Below, in pieces: positions 55,499-63,688 of a stretch of 64,000 nucleotides of DNA. The notes under the pieces were generated by a model that was given only the letters and a program-made list of their open reading frames with translations, made no database searches and had not been told where the DNA came from. The first letter of the stretch is position 1. Every line of letters begins with the position of its first letter. The position numbers were made by a program, and so were the translations under genes. This stretch comes from Aquabacterium sp029268225 (GTDB lineage Bacteria; Pseudomonadota; Gammaproteobacteria; Burkholderiales; Burkholderiaceae_C): assembly GCF_037482285.1 (NCBI RefSeq), contig NZ_JBBEYB010000001.1, positions 434,001 to 498,000 of the forward strand, in the 5' to 3' direction.

Positions 55499-56398
55499 AT
55501 GAACGTCGCCGACAAGACCTACGAGCCCACCCCCGCCCGCCGCATCGCCTGCATCGGCCTGGGCACCATGGGCGCCCCCATGGCCGCCCACCTCCAGCGT
55601 GCCGGCCACACCGTCACCGTCTACAACCGCACCGCAGCCAAAGCCGTCGCCTGGGTGCAGGCCCATGGCGGACAGTCCGCTGCCACACCGCGTGAGGCCG
55701 CTCAGGGCGCCGACATCGTCGTCACCTGCGTCGGCAACGACGACGACCTGCGTGAGGTCTGCTCCGGCCCGCAAGGCGTCTTCCACAGCCTCGCGCCCGG
55801 TGCCGTCGTCGTCGACCACACCACCACGTCTGCTGAGGTCGCCCGCGAACTCGCGCAGGCCGCCCGCGAGCGTGGCCTGCATTTCATCGACGCCCCCGTG
55901 TCGGGTGGCAACCTGGGCGCGATCAATGGGCTGTTGACCGTCATGTGCGGTGGCGACGCCGGGGCCTATGCCCGCGTTCAGCCCGTCATCGCGGCTTATG
56001 CCCGCGCGGTCACCCTGCTAGGCGACAGCGGTGCCGGCCAGCTCGCCAAGATGGTCAACCAGATTGCCGTGGCAGGCTTGCTGCAAGGCCTGGCCGAGGC
56101 GCTGGCGTTCGGTCAGAAAGCCGGGCTAGACATGGGCCAGGTGCTGAACGTGATCTCGCAAGGGGCCGCCAGCAGCTGGCAGATGGTCAACCGCGGTCCC
56201 ACCATGATCGCCGACCAGTTCGATTTCGGCTTCGCTGTCGATTGGATGCGCAAGGACCTGGGCTTGGTGCTCGACGAAGGTCGCCGCCTGGGCGCCCGAC
56301 TGCCCGCCACCGCGCTGGTCGATCAGTTCTACGCCGACGTGCAAGCCATGGGCGGTGGCCGGCTGGACACCTCCAGCCTGATCAAGCGCCTGCGCTGA
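55499..56398 (+). CDS. NAD(P)-dependent beta-hydroxyacid dehydrogenase family protein
   Basis: Member of the 3-hydroxyisobutyrate/tartronate semialdehyde reductase family. The 299-residue product has the Rossmann motif IGLGTMGAPMAAHL (about 19-32), the substrate loop APVSGGNLGA, GQLAKMVNQI with the catalytic lysine, and FAVDWMRKDLGLVLDEG in the helical C-terminal domain. The exact substrate cannot be called from sequence. It follows pilU by 59 bases and sits behind a hairpin that covers its ribosome binding site. Confidence 0.88.
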   Translation: MNVADKTYEPTPARRIACIGLGTMGAPMAAHLQRAGHTVTVYNRTAAKAVAWVQAHGGQSAATPREAAQGADIVVTCVGNDDDLREVCSGPQGVFHSLAPGAVVVDHTTTSAEVARELAQAARERGLHFIDAPVSGGNLGAINGLLTVMCGGDAGAYARVQPVIAAYARAVTLLGDSGAGQLAKMVNQIAVAGLLQGLAEALAFGQKAGLDMGQVLNVISQGAASSWQMVNRGPTMIADQFDFGFAVDWMRKDLGLVLDEGRRLGARLPATALVDQFYADVQAMGGGRLDTSSLIKRLR

Positions 56399-56412
56399 GC
56401 CGCCCGATCTGG

Positions 56413-56431
56413 CGCACGCCTCCCGCGTGCG
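56413..56431. terminator. Hairpin between convergent dehydrogenase and dolP
   Basis: CGCACGC (56413-56419) pairs with GCGTGCG (56425-56431) around CTCCC in the 80-base convergent gap. It lacks a clear T-run on either strand. It probably marks the 3' end of one or both transcripts. Confidence 0.4.
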
Positions 56432-56478
56432 ACCCAGGTCAGTAGGCCCGGGGCGTCACACCATCGGCCGAGCGCCCA

Positions 56479-57132
56479 TCAAGGCTGGGTGCTGCCGCTG
56501 GCAGCCGGGCTCACCGGCCTGGGCAGCTTGCGGGCCAGTTCTTCCTCGCTGATGATCTCGAACACCTTGACCACGCGACGCACCCCGCTGATGGTCGACA
56601 CCAGCTCGGCGGCCCGGTTGGCTTCGCGCTCGGTCACCATGCCCATCAGGTAGACCTCGCCGCGCTCCACCACCACATCGAAGGCGTTGCTCATCAGATC
56701 GCGCGCGTCGACCAGCGTGGCGCGCACCTTGGTGGCCACCAGCACGTCATTCGAACGCGAGGACAGCGTGCTGTTGAAACCCACCACCAATTCGTTGACG
56801 ACGCCTGCCACGTTCTCGGTCTGGCCCGCAGCAGCGGCTGCGGCAGCGCGATCGGCCTCGGTCGGCACCTCACCAGTCAACAGCACACGGCGGTTGTAGG
56901 CGTTCACGTTCACGTGGCCGCGGTCCTTCAGAGCGTCATTGATGCGGTTGCTGGCCTTGATCTTGATGCCCTGGTCTTCCAGTTGCATGCCCGAGGTTCG
57001 GCGGTCGGTCGCCACAAAGGCGCCGCCCACGGCGGTGCCCAGGACCAGCGGCGCGCAGGCCGACAGACTCAGGGCGGCGGCCAAGGCGGCGGTCCAGCGC
57101 AGCACGGTGGGGCTAAAAGTCAAACGGGTCAT
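56479..57132 (-). CDS. dolP: DolP (YraP)-like lipoprotein with two BON domains
   Basis: Outer-membrane lipoprotein that supports envelope integrity and Bam function in E. coli. The 217-residue product has a lipoprotein signal with lipobox LSAC (C26) and two BON domains (about residues 58-120 with NAYNRRVLLTGEVPTEADR, and 130-200 with VVVERGEVYLMGMVTEREANRAAEL), as in DolP. It starts at ATG 57132, overlapping the diaA-like stop by one base, in the conserved yraN-diaA-dolP order. Confidence 0.92.
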   Translation of the reverse strand: MTRLTFSPTVLRWTAALAAALSLSACAPLVLGTAVGGAFVATDRRTSGMQLEDQGIKIKASNRINDALKDRGHVNVNAYNRRVLLTGEVPTEADRAAAAAAAGQTENVAGVVNELVVGFNSTLSSRSNDVLVATKVRATLVDARDLMSNAFDVVVERGEVYLMGMVTEREANRAAELVSTISGVRRVVKVFEIISEEELARKLPRPVSPAASGSTQP

Positions 57133-57710
57133 CAGGCATCCTCTCCAAGCAAGTGGGTGTCCACGGCCGCACACAGGCCTTCCAGGGCCAACCAGCCGAT
57201 CGCAAACAAGGTGGACTCGCGCGTACCCGGCAAGGGCACCCACACATCCGTGTCACGCAATTGCGGCCCCAGCGTGCGGGCCGCCTCTCCTGTGAAGACC
57301 ACCAAAGTCAGGTCCAGTTCCGCCGCCGCTTCCGTGGCTGCCAACAGGTCAGGGTCATCGCGCTCCAGCGAAAACGCCAGCCACACATCACCGGGATGAC
57401 CCAGTGCGCGCACCTGCTGCGCCAAGGTGGGCTGCATCGGGCCCGCGGGCGGCACCAGGGCCATGGCCGACAGAGGAGGGCGCTCACGCCCCGTGCCTCG
57501 CACCAGCCAGGTGGCGGCCTGCTGGGCCAGCCAGGCGGCTTCACCCTCACCGGCGCACAGTACCTTGCCGCCCGAGGTGATGGTGTGCATCAGGGCCAAG
57601 GCCGCGTAATTCAACTGCTGGGCCAACCGCTCGGACGACTGATACAGCCAGTCGGCGGTTTCCAGCAAAGGCTGCTGCAGATAAGACTGCTGAAAGGAGG
57701 AATCCGGCAT
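57132..57710 (-). CDS. diaA: DiaA-like SIS-domain protein with altered sugar-phosphate loops
   Basis: The 192-residue product has the SIS fold of DiaA/GmhA (GGKVLCAGEGEAAWLAQQAATWLV, RALGHPGDVWLAF, ELDLTLVVFTGEAARTLG). DiaA binds DnaA and promotes replication initiation in E. coli. The usual loops GNGGSA and STSGNS are replaced here by GEGEAA and SLERDD, so the sugar-phosphate site is probably lost and the protein is unlikely to be a phosphoheptose isomerase. The gene-order match to diaA supports the name, but DnaA binding is not shown. Confidence 0.78.
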   Translation of the reverse strand: MPDSSFQQSYLQQPLLETADWLYQSSERLAQQLNYAALALMHTITSGGKVLCAGEGEAAWLAQQAATWLVRGTGRERPPLSAMALVPPAGPMQPTLAQQVRALGHPGDVWLAFSLERDDPDLLAATEAAAELDLTLVVFTGEAARTLGPQLRDTDVWVPLPGTRESTLFAIGWLALEGLCAAVDTHLLGEDA

Positions 57711-57746
57711 GGCGCGGATGATACCCAGGGTTTGCCAGTCCCTGTG

Positions 57747-58121
57747 TCAGGACGCATCAAAGGCCGCAGGCAGCCAGGTCACGTCCTCGCCATCGATGGC
57801 CACCACGTCAAACCGGCAGGGCGGCCACACTTTCAGACTCGACAGGTAAAACTGCGCGCCCAGAATGCAGCGCCGCTGCTTGCCTCGCGTCACCGTGGCC
57901 GCGGCACCGCCATGCGTGCGCGCACTGCGCTGTCGCACCTCCACGAACACCAGTGTCCCCTCCGCGTCCGGGGCGCGCATGATCAGGTCCACCTCCGCGC
58001 CGCGTGCACTCGGGCCGCGCGCCACCCGATAATTGCGCTCTACCAGCGTCAGGCCTTGCGCCAGCAAATGCCGCAGCGCGCGCTCCTCCGCCTCATCTCC
58101 CCGGGACTTTGTCGTGACCAT
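57747..58121 (-). CDS. yraN: YraN-family (UPF0102) nuclease-fold protein
   Basis: The 124-residue protein shows the family pattern: GDEAEERALRHLLAQGLTLVERNYR at the start, ARGAEVDLIMR and LVFVEVRQRSA (the E/D...ExR-like nuclease core), and a C-terminal RFDVVAIDG. YraN belongs to the restriction-endonuclease-like superfamily with no settled function. It starts at ATG 58121, which overlaps the proposed GTG start of rsmI (58114) head to head. Confidence 0.92.
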   Translation of the reverse strand: MVTTKSRGDEAEERALRHLLAQGLTLVERNYRVARGPSARGAEVDLIMRAPDAEGTLVFVEVRQRSARTHGGAAATVTRGKQRRCILGAQFYLSSLKVWPPCRFDVVAIDGEDVTWLPAAFDAS

Positions 58122-59031
58122 CGATGCCAATCTGCTGCTCCAGGCGGCCCAACACGTGGCCGGCGGCCAGCAGTATCCCAAAGGTGCGCTCTATCTGGTC
58201 GCCACGCCCATCGGCAACCTGGCCGACATCACCCTGCGCGCTGTCCAGGCCCTCACACTGGCCGACGTCATCGCTTGCGAAGACACCCGTGTCACCGGCA
58301 GCTTTCTGCGCCACCTTGGCATCGACAAGCGCCTCGTGCCCCTGCACCAGCACAACGAAGTTGGCGGTGCCCATGCTCTGATCGCGCTCATGCAGGCCGG
58401 CCAGCGCGTGGCCTATGTCAGCGATGCCGGCACGCCTGCCGTCTCCGACCCCGGGGCCCACCTCGTGCAAGCGGCCCAGGCCGCCGGCCTCACCGTCGTG
58501 CCCCTGCCCGGGGCCAGCAGCGTCACCACCGCCATGAGCGTGGCCGGCGACACCGTCGCCCAGGGCTTCCGCTTCCTCGGCTTCCTGCCCGCCAAAGGCG
58601 CCGCCCGCCAGGCCCAGCTGCGCGAGGTGCTTGGCCAATCCTGCAGCGTGGTGCTCTTCGAGGCCCCGCACCGCATCGACGCCCTGGCCCGCGACCTCGT
58701 CGAGGTGCTGCCGCACGGCCGCCTCACGCTGTGCCGCGAACTCACCAAACAGTTCGAAGAGATCGCCACGCTGCCAGTGGCCGACTTCCCCGCCTGGCTC
58801 ACCGCCGAAGCCCACCGCCAGCGCGGCGAATTCGTCATCGTCGTCCACGCCCAACCCGCCGAGGTGGACGAGACCCTGCTCACCCCCGCCCAGGCGACGC
58901 TCCTGCAAACCCTGGTCCAGCACATCCCGGTGAAGCAGGCTGCCGGTCTGTTGGCCGACGTCACCGGCCGGCCCCGCAAGGCCCTGTACGAGCAGGCCCT
59001 GACCTACCGTCAGTCCGACGACACCGACTGA
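58114..59031 (+). CDS. rsmI: 16S rRNA (cytidine1402-2'-O)-methyltransferase RsmI
   Basis: 2'-O-methylates C1402 of 16S rRNA, the same base that RsmH modifies at N4. The 305-residue product has LYLVATPIGNLADITLRA, EDTRVTGSFL, SDAGTPAVSDPG and VPLPGASSV, the SAM-dependent TP-methyltransferase signature. No ATG fits; GTG 58114 or GTG 58156 are the candidates, both very near the divergent yraN start. It is adjacent to yraN, diaA-like and dolP as in E. coli, but the yraM/lpoA gene usually beside it is missing. Confidence 0.93.
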   Translation: MTIDANLLLQAAQHVAGGQQYPKGALYLVATPIGNLADITLRAVQALTLADVIACEDTRVTGSFLRHLGIDKRLVPLHQHNEVGGAHALIALMQAGQRVAYVSDAGTPAVSDPGAHLVQAAQAAGLTVVPLPGASSVTTAMSVAGDTVAQGFRFLGFLPAKGAARQAQLREVLGQSCSVVLFEAPHRIDALARDLVEVLPHGRLTLCRELTKQFEEIATLPVADFPAWLTAEAHRQRGEFVIVVHAQPAEVDETLLTPAQATLLQTLVQHIPVKQAAGLLADVTGRPRKALYEQALTYRQSDDTD

Positions 59032-59175
59032 CGCGGCGGGGCCGCCTTGTTCCCGCGAGCAAGGGGCAGGGGCAACCCGAGAAATCAGGGTTCACCACTT
59101 GTGACTTTGTGCACGCCTCGCATGACAGTGGGGGTTGCCACGCGCCGAACCTGGCGCACTCACCGGGAGCCCTCC

Positions 59176-60108
59176 ATGATCTTGCCTCTCCTCCGTCGTG
59201 CCCTGACGGCGCTGCTGTTGATCGCCACCCTCTCCGCCGCCCATGCCGGCACCGCGGCGCAGACCCGCTACCCCATCGTGCTCGTCCACGGCTTCATGGG
59301 CTTCAACACCGTCCTTGGCATCCCCTACTGGTACGAGATCCCCGAGGCGCTGCGCAAAGAAGGCGCCACCGTCTACATCGCCTCGGTCAACCCGTCTCAA
59401 ACCACCGAATACCGCGGTGAAGAGGTGATCCGCCAGATGCAGCAATGGGCCGCCCGCGACGGCGTGTAGAAGTTCAACCTCATCGGCCACAGCCACGGCG
59501 GGCCCACCGTGCGTTACGCCGCGGGCGTCATGCCCTCCATGGTCGCCAGCGTCACCACCGTGGCCGGCGCCAACTTCGGCTCCCAGGTGGCCGACCAGCT
59601 CGAAGCCAACATGACCCCCGGCGCCTTGTTCGAGCAAACCGCCACCGCCCTGGCCAAGCTGATCTCCTTCCTCAACGGCACCCCCAGCACGTCCGACGTC
59701 AACCTGCGCACCGCGGTCGATTCGCTCAGCGCCACCGGTCTGGCCAAGTTCAACGCCCGCTTCCCCGCCGGCGCGCCGACCACCCCTTGCGGCAGCGGCC
59801 CCGAGGTCGCCGCCGTGGATGGGTATCCGATCCGCTGGTATTCCGTCTCCGGCACCTCGGTCAAAACCAATTTCTGGGACATCTCCGACACGCTGCTCGA
59901 CACCTTCGCCTCGAAGTACTTCACCGAGGCGCACGACGGCCTGGTGGGCCGCTGCGCCAGCCACTGGGGCAAGGTCCTCAAGGACAACTACGACTGGAAC
60001 CACCTCGACGAGATCAACCAGGTCTTCGGTCTGGTCGGCCGCAATGCGCCCAGCCCGCTGGCCTTCTATGTCCAGCACGCCAACCGCCTCAAGCTGGTCG
60101 GCCTGTAA
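59176..60108 (+). pseudogene. lipA: Secreted triacylglycerol lipase gene with an in-frame amber codon
   Basis: Read through, this is a 310-codon family I lipase: a Sec signal peptide (about 1-24, ending AHAG), YPIVLVHGFMGF for the oxyanion hole, the nucleophile elbow GHSHGG (Ser106), EAHDGLVG with the catalytic Asp, and NHLDEINQVFG with the His. A TAG at 59467-59469 (codon 98) falls just before KFNLIGHSHGG, in the same frame as both halves. Without suppression the product ends after 97 residues and lacks every catalytic residue. CAG to TAG is the simplest explanation. The foldase gene next to it is intact. Start: GGGAG lies about 6 bases before ATG 59176. Confidence 0.88.
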
Positions 60109-60123
60109 GTCGTCTGCCCCCAG

Positions 60124-60140
60124 GGCCCGCTCACGGGCCT
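60124..60140 (+). terminator. Weak hairpin between lipase and foldase
   Basis: GGCCCG (60124-60129) pairs with CGGGCC (60134-60139) around CTCA, followed by TTCTT. The T-run is poor. It could reduce read-through from the lipase into the foldase gene, giving more lipase than foldase, but this is speculative. Confidence 0.35.
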
Positions 60141-60153
60141 TCTTGTGCCGACC

Positions 60154-61131
60154 ATGAGCGCCACCCACCCCCCACCGCAGACACGCCGACCAGCCCGGAT
60201 CGCCCGGATGCTGGTGGCGTTGGGGGCCGTCGGCGTGGTGGCAGTGGGCTGGCTTCAGTTCCGAGATGTCCGTGAGGACGCCCCTGTCACAGCCGAGCAC
60301 CCCACCCAGCGGGGCGACTGGTTTGGCGCCCCGCACCCCGTCCCGGCCAGCCCCGCCCCGGCCGTAGCCACGACCCAGCCCGGCCTCACCCCAGCACAAA
60401 CGCGCGAACGCCTGTTCCGCCGCGGCTCCCTCGCCGTCTCCAGCCCCACGGGCGACTGGTGCGTGCGCGACGGGCGTCTCCAGCCCTGCGAGGCCTTGCG
60501 CCACCGCTTCGAGTACTACCTGCTGGCGCTGGGCGAGGTCACCGCGGCCGACCTCCGCGCCCTGGTCGCCGACGAAGTCGCACGGGCGCATGGCAGCGCC
60601 CCTGTTGCCGACATCCTGTCCCTATGGGACCGTCACCTCGCACTGCGTGCCCACCCCTACCGCACGGTCTTTGACCCTCACAACCTCGTCACCTGGCGCG
60701 CCCTGCTCGACGAGCAGCAGCGTGTCCGGCGCCAGATGCTGGGCGAAGCCTGGGCCCAGGCCCTCTTCGCCACCGAGGAAGCCGAGGCGCAGCGCGATCT
60801 GGCACGGCTCGAACGCGGCGAGCCCTGGCCTGCGGACCCCGGCCTGCCCGTGTCTCCCGCGCGCCAGGACAATATGAGCGCCCCGCCTCCGGCCACGCAC
60901 AGCGAGCGCGTCGCCCGCTACGGCGCTGCCGCGGCAGATCGCCTCGCCCAGGCTGACGCCCGCTGGGCCGACTGGACCGGTCGCCTGCAAACGGCGCAAA
61001 CCGAATGGTCACGTCTGCAAGCCGCCCCCGAGCTCTCACCGCCGCAGCGCCGCCAAGCCATCGACGCCCACATTCGGAGCCATTTCCGCCCCGACGAGCG
61101 TCGCCGCGTTGAAGCCCTGCTCGCCCTCTGA
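60154..61131 (+). CDS. lifO: Lipase-specific foldase (lipase chaperone LifO)
   Basis: Membrane-anchored periplasmic steric chaperone for the adjacent lipase. The 325-residue product has a positively charged N-terminus, one membrane segment (about 16-35), a Pro/Ala-rich linker (about 55-75), the foldase motif RFEYYLLALGE (residues 118-128) and a long helical region ending with an Arg-rich helix, as in Lif proteins. It is unbroken. ATG 60154 is chosen over GTG 60145. It follows the lipase by 45 bases, the normal order for the pair. Confidence 0.92.
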   Translation: MSATHPPPQTRRPARIARMLVALGAVGVVAVGWLQFRDVREDAPVTAEHPTQRGDWFGAPHPVPASPAPAVATTQPGLTPAQTRERLFRRGSLAVSSPTGDWCVRDGRLQPCEALRHRFEYYLLALGEVTAADLRALVADEVARAHGSAPVADILSLWDRHLALRAHPYRTVFDPHNLVTWRALLDEQQRVRRQMLGEAWAQALFATEEAEAQRDLARLERGEPWPADPGLPVSPARQDNMSAPPPATHSERVARYGAAAADRLAQADARWADWTGRLQTAQTEWSRLQAAPELSPPQRRQAIDAHIRSHFRPDERRRVEALLAL

Positions 61132-61199
61132 AACACACAACGGGCGGGGCTTCGCATCCTCCCCGCGCAGCCACACGCTGCCATGCCTACAATGCGCCC

Positions 61200-62660
61200 A
61201 TGATCGCCGTTGACGCCACCATCGCCCGCCTCCAGACTGCCCGTGAGTTGCTGCTCGCCCCCTACCAGCTGGACGAGTCCACCCTGTTCAAGGCCCTGCA
61301 GGTCATCACCGCCCACCGCGTGGACGATGCCGACCTCTACTTTCAGTACACCCGCAGCGAAGGCTGGAGCCTGGAAGAGGGCATCGTCAAGTCCGGCAGC
61401 TTTGGCATTGACCAGGGCGTGGGCGTGCGCGCCATCTCTGGCGAGAAGACCGCCTTCGCCTACTCCGATGACATCTCCGAAGCGGCCCTGCTCGACGCAG
61501 CCCGCACCGTGCGCACCATCGCCGCCGCCGGCCAAAGCCGCAAGGTGAAAGTGGGCGAGCCCCGCGTCGCCCCCAGCCGCACCCTCTACCCGGCCTTTGA
61601 CCCCATCGCCTCGCTCGACAGCGCCGCCAAGGTCGCCCTGCTGGAAGACGTCGAGCGCCGCGCCCGCGCCAAGGACCCCCGCATCGTCCAGGTCATGGCT
61701 GGTCTTGGCTGCGAATACGACGTTGTCATGGTCGCCCGCGCCGACGGCACCATGGCCGCCGACGTCCGCCCCCTGATCCGCCTCTCGCTCACCGTCATCG
61801 CCGAACAGCACGGCCGCCGCGAAGTCGGCTCGGCCGGCGGCGGTGGCCGCTACGACCTGGGCTACTTCAGCCAGGCCGTCACACAGACCTATGTGGACCA
61901 GGCCGTCCACGCCGCCCTCGTCAACCTCGAAGCCCGTCCCGCCCCCGCCGGCGAAATGACCGTGGTACTGGGCAACGGCTGGCCTGGCATCCTCCTGCAC
62001 GAGGCCGTCGGCCACGGCCTGGAAGGTGATTTCAACCGCAAGGGCTCCAGCGTCTTCTCCGGCCGCATCGGCCAGCGCGTCGCCGCCAAGGGCGTCACCA
62101 TCCTCGACGACGGCACCATTCCGGACCGCCGCGGTTCGCTCAACATCGACGACGAAGGCCACGCCACCCAGCGCACCGTCCTCATCGAAGACGGCATCCT
62201 GCGCAACTACATGCAGGACGCCACCAACGCCCGCCTGATGAAGACCGCGCCCACAGGCAACGGCCGTCGCGAAAGCTACGCCCACCTGCCCATGCCCCGC
62301 ATGACCAACACCTACATGTTGGCTGGCGACAAGGACCCGCAGGAAATCGTCGCCTCCATCGACCGCGGCCTCTACGCCGTCAACTTTGGCGGCGGCCAGG
62401 TCGACATCACCAGCGGCAAGTTTGTCTTCTCCGCCTCCGAGGCCTACTGGGTCGAAAACGGCAAGATCCAGTATCCCGTCAAGGGCGCCACCCTGATCGG
62501 GAACGGCCCTGACGCCATGACCCGCGTCAGCATGATCGGCAACGACCTGGCGCTCGACCCCGGCGTGGGCACTTGCGGCAAGGAAGGCCAGAGCGTGCCG
62601 GTTGGTGTCGGCCAGCCCACGCTGCGCATCGAAGGCCTGACGGTCGGCGGCACCGCCTGA
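61200..62660 (+). CDS. tldD: Metalloprotease TldD
   Basis: TldD with TldE proteolyses small unfolded peptides, such as microcin precursors and CcdA. The 486-residue product has the zinc motif HEAVGH (267-272) with GLEGDFNRKGSSVFSG after it, and conserved YFQYTRSEGWSLEEGIVKSG and NGKIQYPVKGATLIGNGP blocks. It has its own start at ATG 61200, 68 bases after the foldase, and is followed by the promoter of the ribosomal operon. tldE/pmbA is not in this window. Confidence 0.96.
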   Translation: MIAVDATIARLQTARELLLAPYQLDESTLFKALQVITAHRVDDADLYFQYTRSEGWSLEEGIVKSGSFGIDQGVGVRAISGEKTAFAYSDDISEAALLDAARTVRTIAAAGQSRKVKVGEPRVAPSRTLYPAFDPIASLDSAAKVALLEDVERRARAKDPRIVQVMAGLGCEYDVVMVARADGTMAADVRPLIRLSLTVIAEQHGRREVGSAGGGGRYDLGYFSQAVTQTYVDQAVHAALVNLEARPAPAGEMTVVLGNGWPGILLHEAVGHGLEGDFNRKGSSVFSGRIGQRVAAKGVTILDDGTIPDRRGSLNIDDEGHATQRTVLIEDGILRNYMQDATNARLMKTAPTGNGRRESYAHLPMPRMTNTYMLAGDKDPQEIVASIDRGLYAVNFGGGQVDITSGKFVFSASEAYWVENGKIQYPVKGATLIGNGPDAMTRVSMIGNDLALDPGVGTCGKEGQSVPVGVGQPTLRIEGLTVGGTA

Positions 62661-62726
62661 TTTTTCACTGTCTCTGCACGCACGCGCAGGGACAATTCGC
62701 CCCTTGCGATTTTTTGCAGGAAGTGC

Positions 62727-62756
62727 TTGACCCCGTCTCAGCTCCTCATGCATAAT
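62727..62756 (+). promoter_or_regulatory. Promoter of the rplN ribosomal protein operon
   Basis: TTGACC (62727-62732) and CATAAT (62751-62756) are separated by 18 bases, close to the sigma-70 consensus. Transcription should start about 7 bases after 62756, leaving a leader of about 200 nt before the rplN start. Confidence 0.75.
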
Positions 62757-62963
62757 GCAAGGCTTCGCTGTTCAAGCGATCAATTTCGGCCTGGTTACCC
62801 TCGCTGGCTTGTTGTAAGACTCAAATTGCAACCGGCACGCGCTGCGGCAGGATTCACGAGGTTGTGAGCTTGTTCAGATCCGCCCGTTCTACGGGCCCAA
62901 GACTGACCGTTCGTTGTTGCGTAAGTGGTTTGCGCAGCCGATCGGGCCAAGTTGGGGTACACC
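62757..62963 (+). other. Long 5' leader of the rplN operon
   Basis: About 200 bases between the promoter and rplN with no recognisable gene. It contains a perfect hairpin GCCCGT-TCT-ACGGGC (62882-62896). Ribosomal operon leaders are often structured for autogenous control, but I do not recognise a known element here. The rest of the 303-base gap after tldD holds only a weak GC hairpin near 62671 without a T-run. Confidence 0.5.
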
Positions 62964-63332
62964 ATGATCCAAATGCAATCGCGACTTGACGTCGCTGACA
63001 ACACGGGTGCTAAGAGCGTCATGTGCATCAAGGTGCTCGGTGGCTCAAAGCGTCGTTACGCCGGTATTGGCGACATCATCAAGGTCAGCATCAAAGAAGC
63101 TGCACCGCGTGGTCGCGTCAAAAAGGGCGAGGTTTACAGCGCTGTGGTCGTCCGCACTGCCAAGGGTGTTCGTCGTCAAGACGGCTCTCTGGTGAAGTTT
63201 GATGGCAATGCCGCCGTGCTGCTGAACGCCAAGCTGGAGCCTATCGGCACCCGCATCTTCGGCCCCGTGACGCGTGAACTGCGTTCCGAGCGCTTCATGA
63301 AGATCGTGTCGCTGGCTCCCGAGGTTCTGTAA
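62964..63332 (+). CDS. rplN: 50S ribosomal protein L14
   Basis: The 122-residue product starts MIQMQSRLDVADNTGAK and ends KIVSLAPEVL, both fully typical of uL14, at the usual length. It lies at the head of the spc operon and binds 23S rRNA at the 30S interface. The start is ATG 62964; the frame is open upstream in the leader. It is preceded by tldD rather than by rpsQ and the S10 operon, so the S10-spc clusters are split here. Confidence 0.98.
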   Translation: MIQMQSRLDVADNTGAKSVMCIKVLGGSKRRYAGIGDIIKVSIKEAAPRGRVKKGEVYSAVVVRTAKGVRRQDGSLVKFDGNAAVLLNAKLEPIGTRIFGPVTRELRSERFMKIVSLAPEVL

Positions 63333-63362
63333 TCCCTCGGCGCAACGCAAAGGACAGCTCTT

Positions 63363-63680
63363 ATGAACAAGCTCAAGACAGGCGACCAGGTCATCGTTCT
63401 GACCGGCCGTGACAAAGGCAAGCGTGGCACTGTGTCCGCTCGCGTGGATGCCGACCATCTGTTGGTCGAAGGCGTGAACGTTGCCAAAAAGCACGTCAAG
63501 CCGAACCCTCTGAAGGGCACCACCGGCGGCATCGTTGACAAGACCATGCCCATCCACCAGTCCAACGTGGCAATTTTCAACCCTGCTTCCGGCAAGGCTG
63601 ACCGCGTCGGTATCAAGCTCCTGGAAGACGGCAAGAAAGTGCGCGTCTACAAGTCCAGCGGCGAAGAAATCAAGGCTTGA
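63363..63680 (+). CDS. rplX: 50S ribosomal protein L24
   Basis: The 105-residue product has the KOW-type start LKTGDQVIVLTGRDKGKRG and the L24 segment KPNPLKGTTGGIVDKTMPIH. uL24 initiates assembly of the large subunit. It lies 30 bases after rplN and 8 bases before rplE, in the standard spc order. Confidence 0.98.
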   Translation: MNKLKTGDQVIVLTGRDKGKRGTVSARVDADHLLVEGVNVAKKHVKPNPLKGTTGGIVDKTMPIHQSNVAIFNPASGKADRVGIKLLEDGKKVRVYKSSGEEIKA

Positions 63681-63688
63681 GGTCAAAA

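Noticed and set aside
59509..60108. Lipase C-terminal part as an independent gene
   Set aside because: Its first ATG lies after the GHSHGG nucleophile motif and no ribosome binding site precedes it, so it is better read as the second half of the interrupted lipase.
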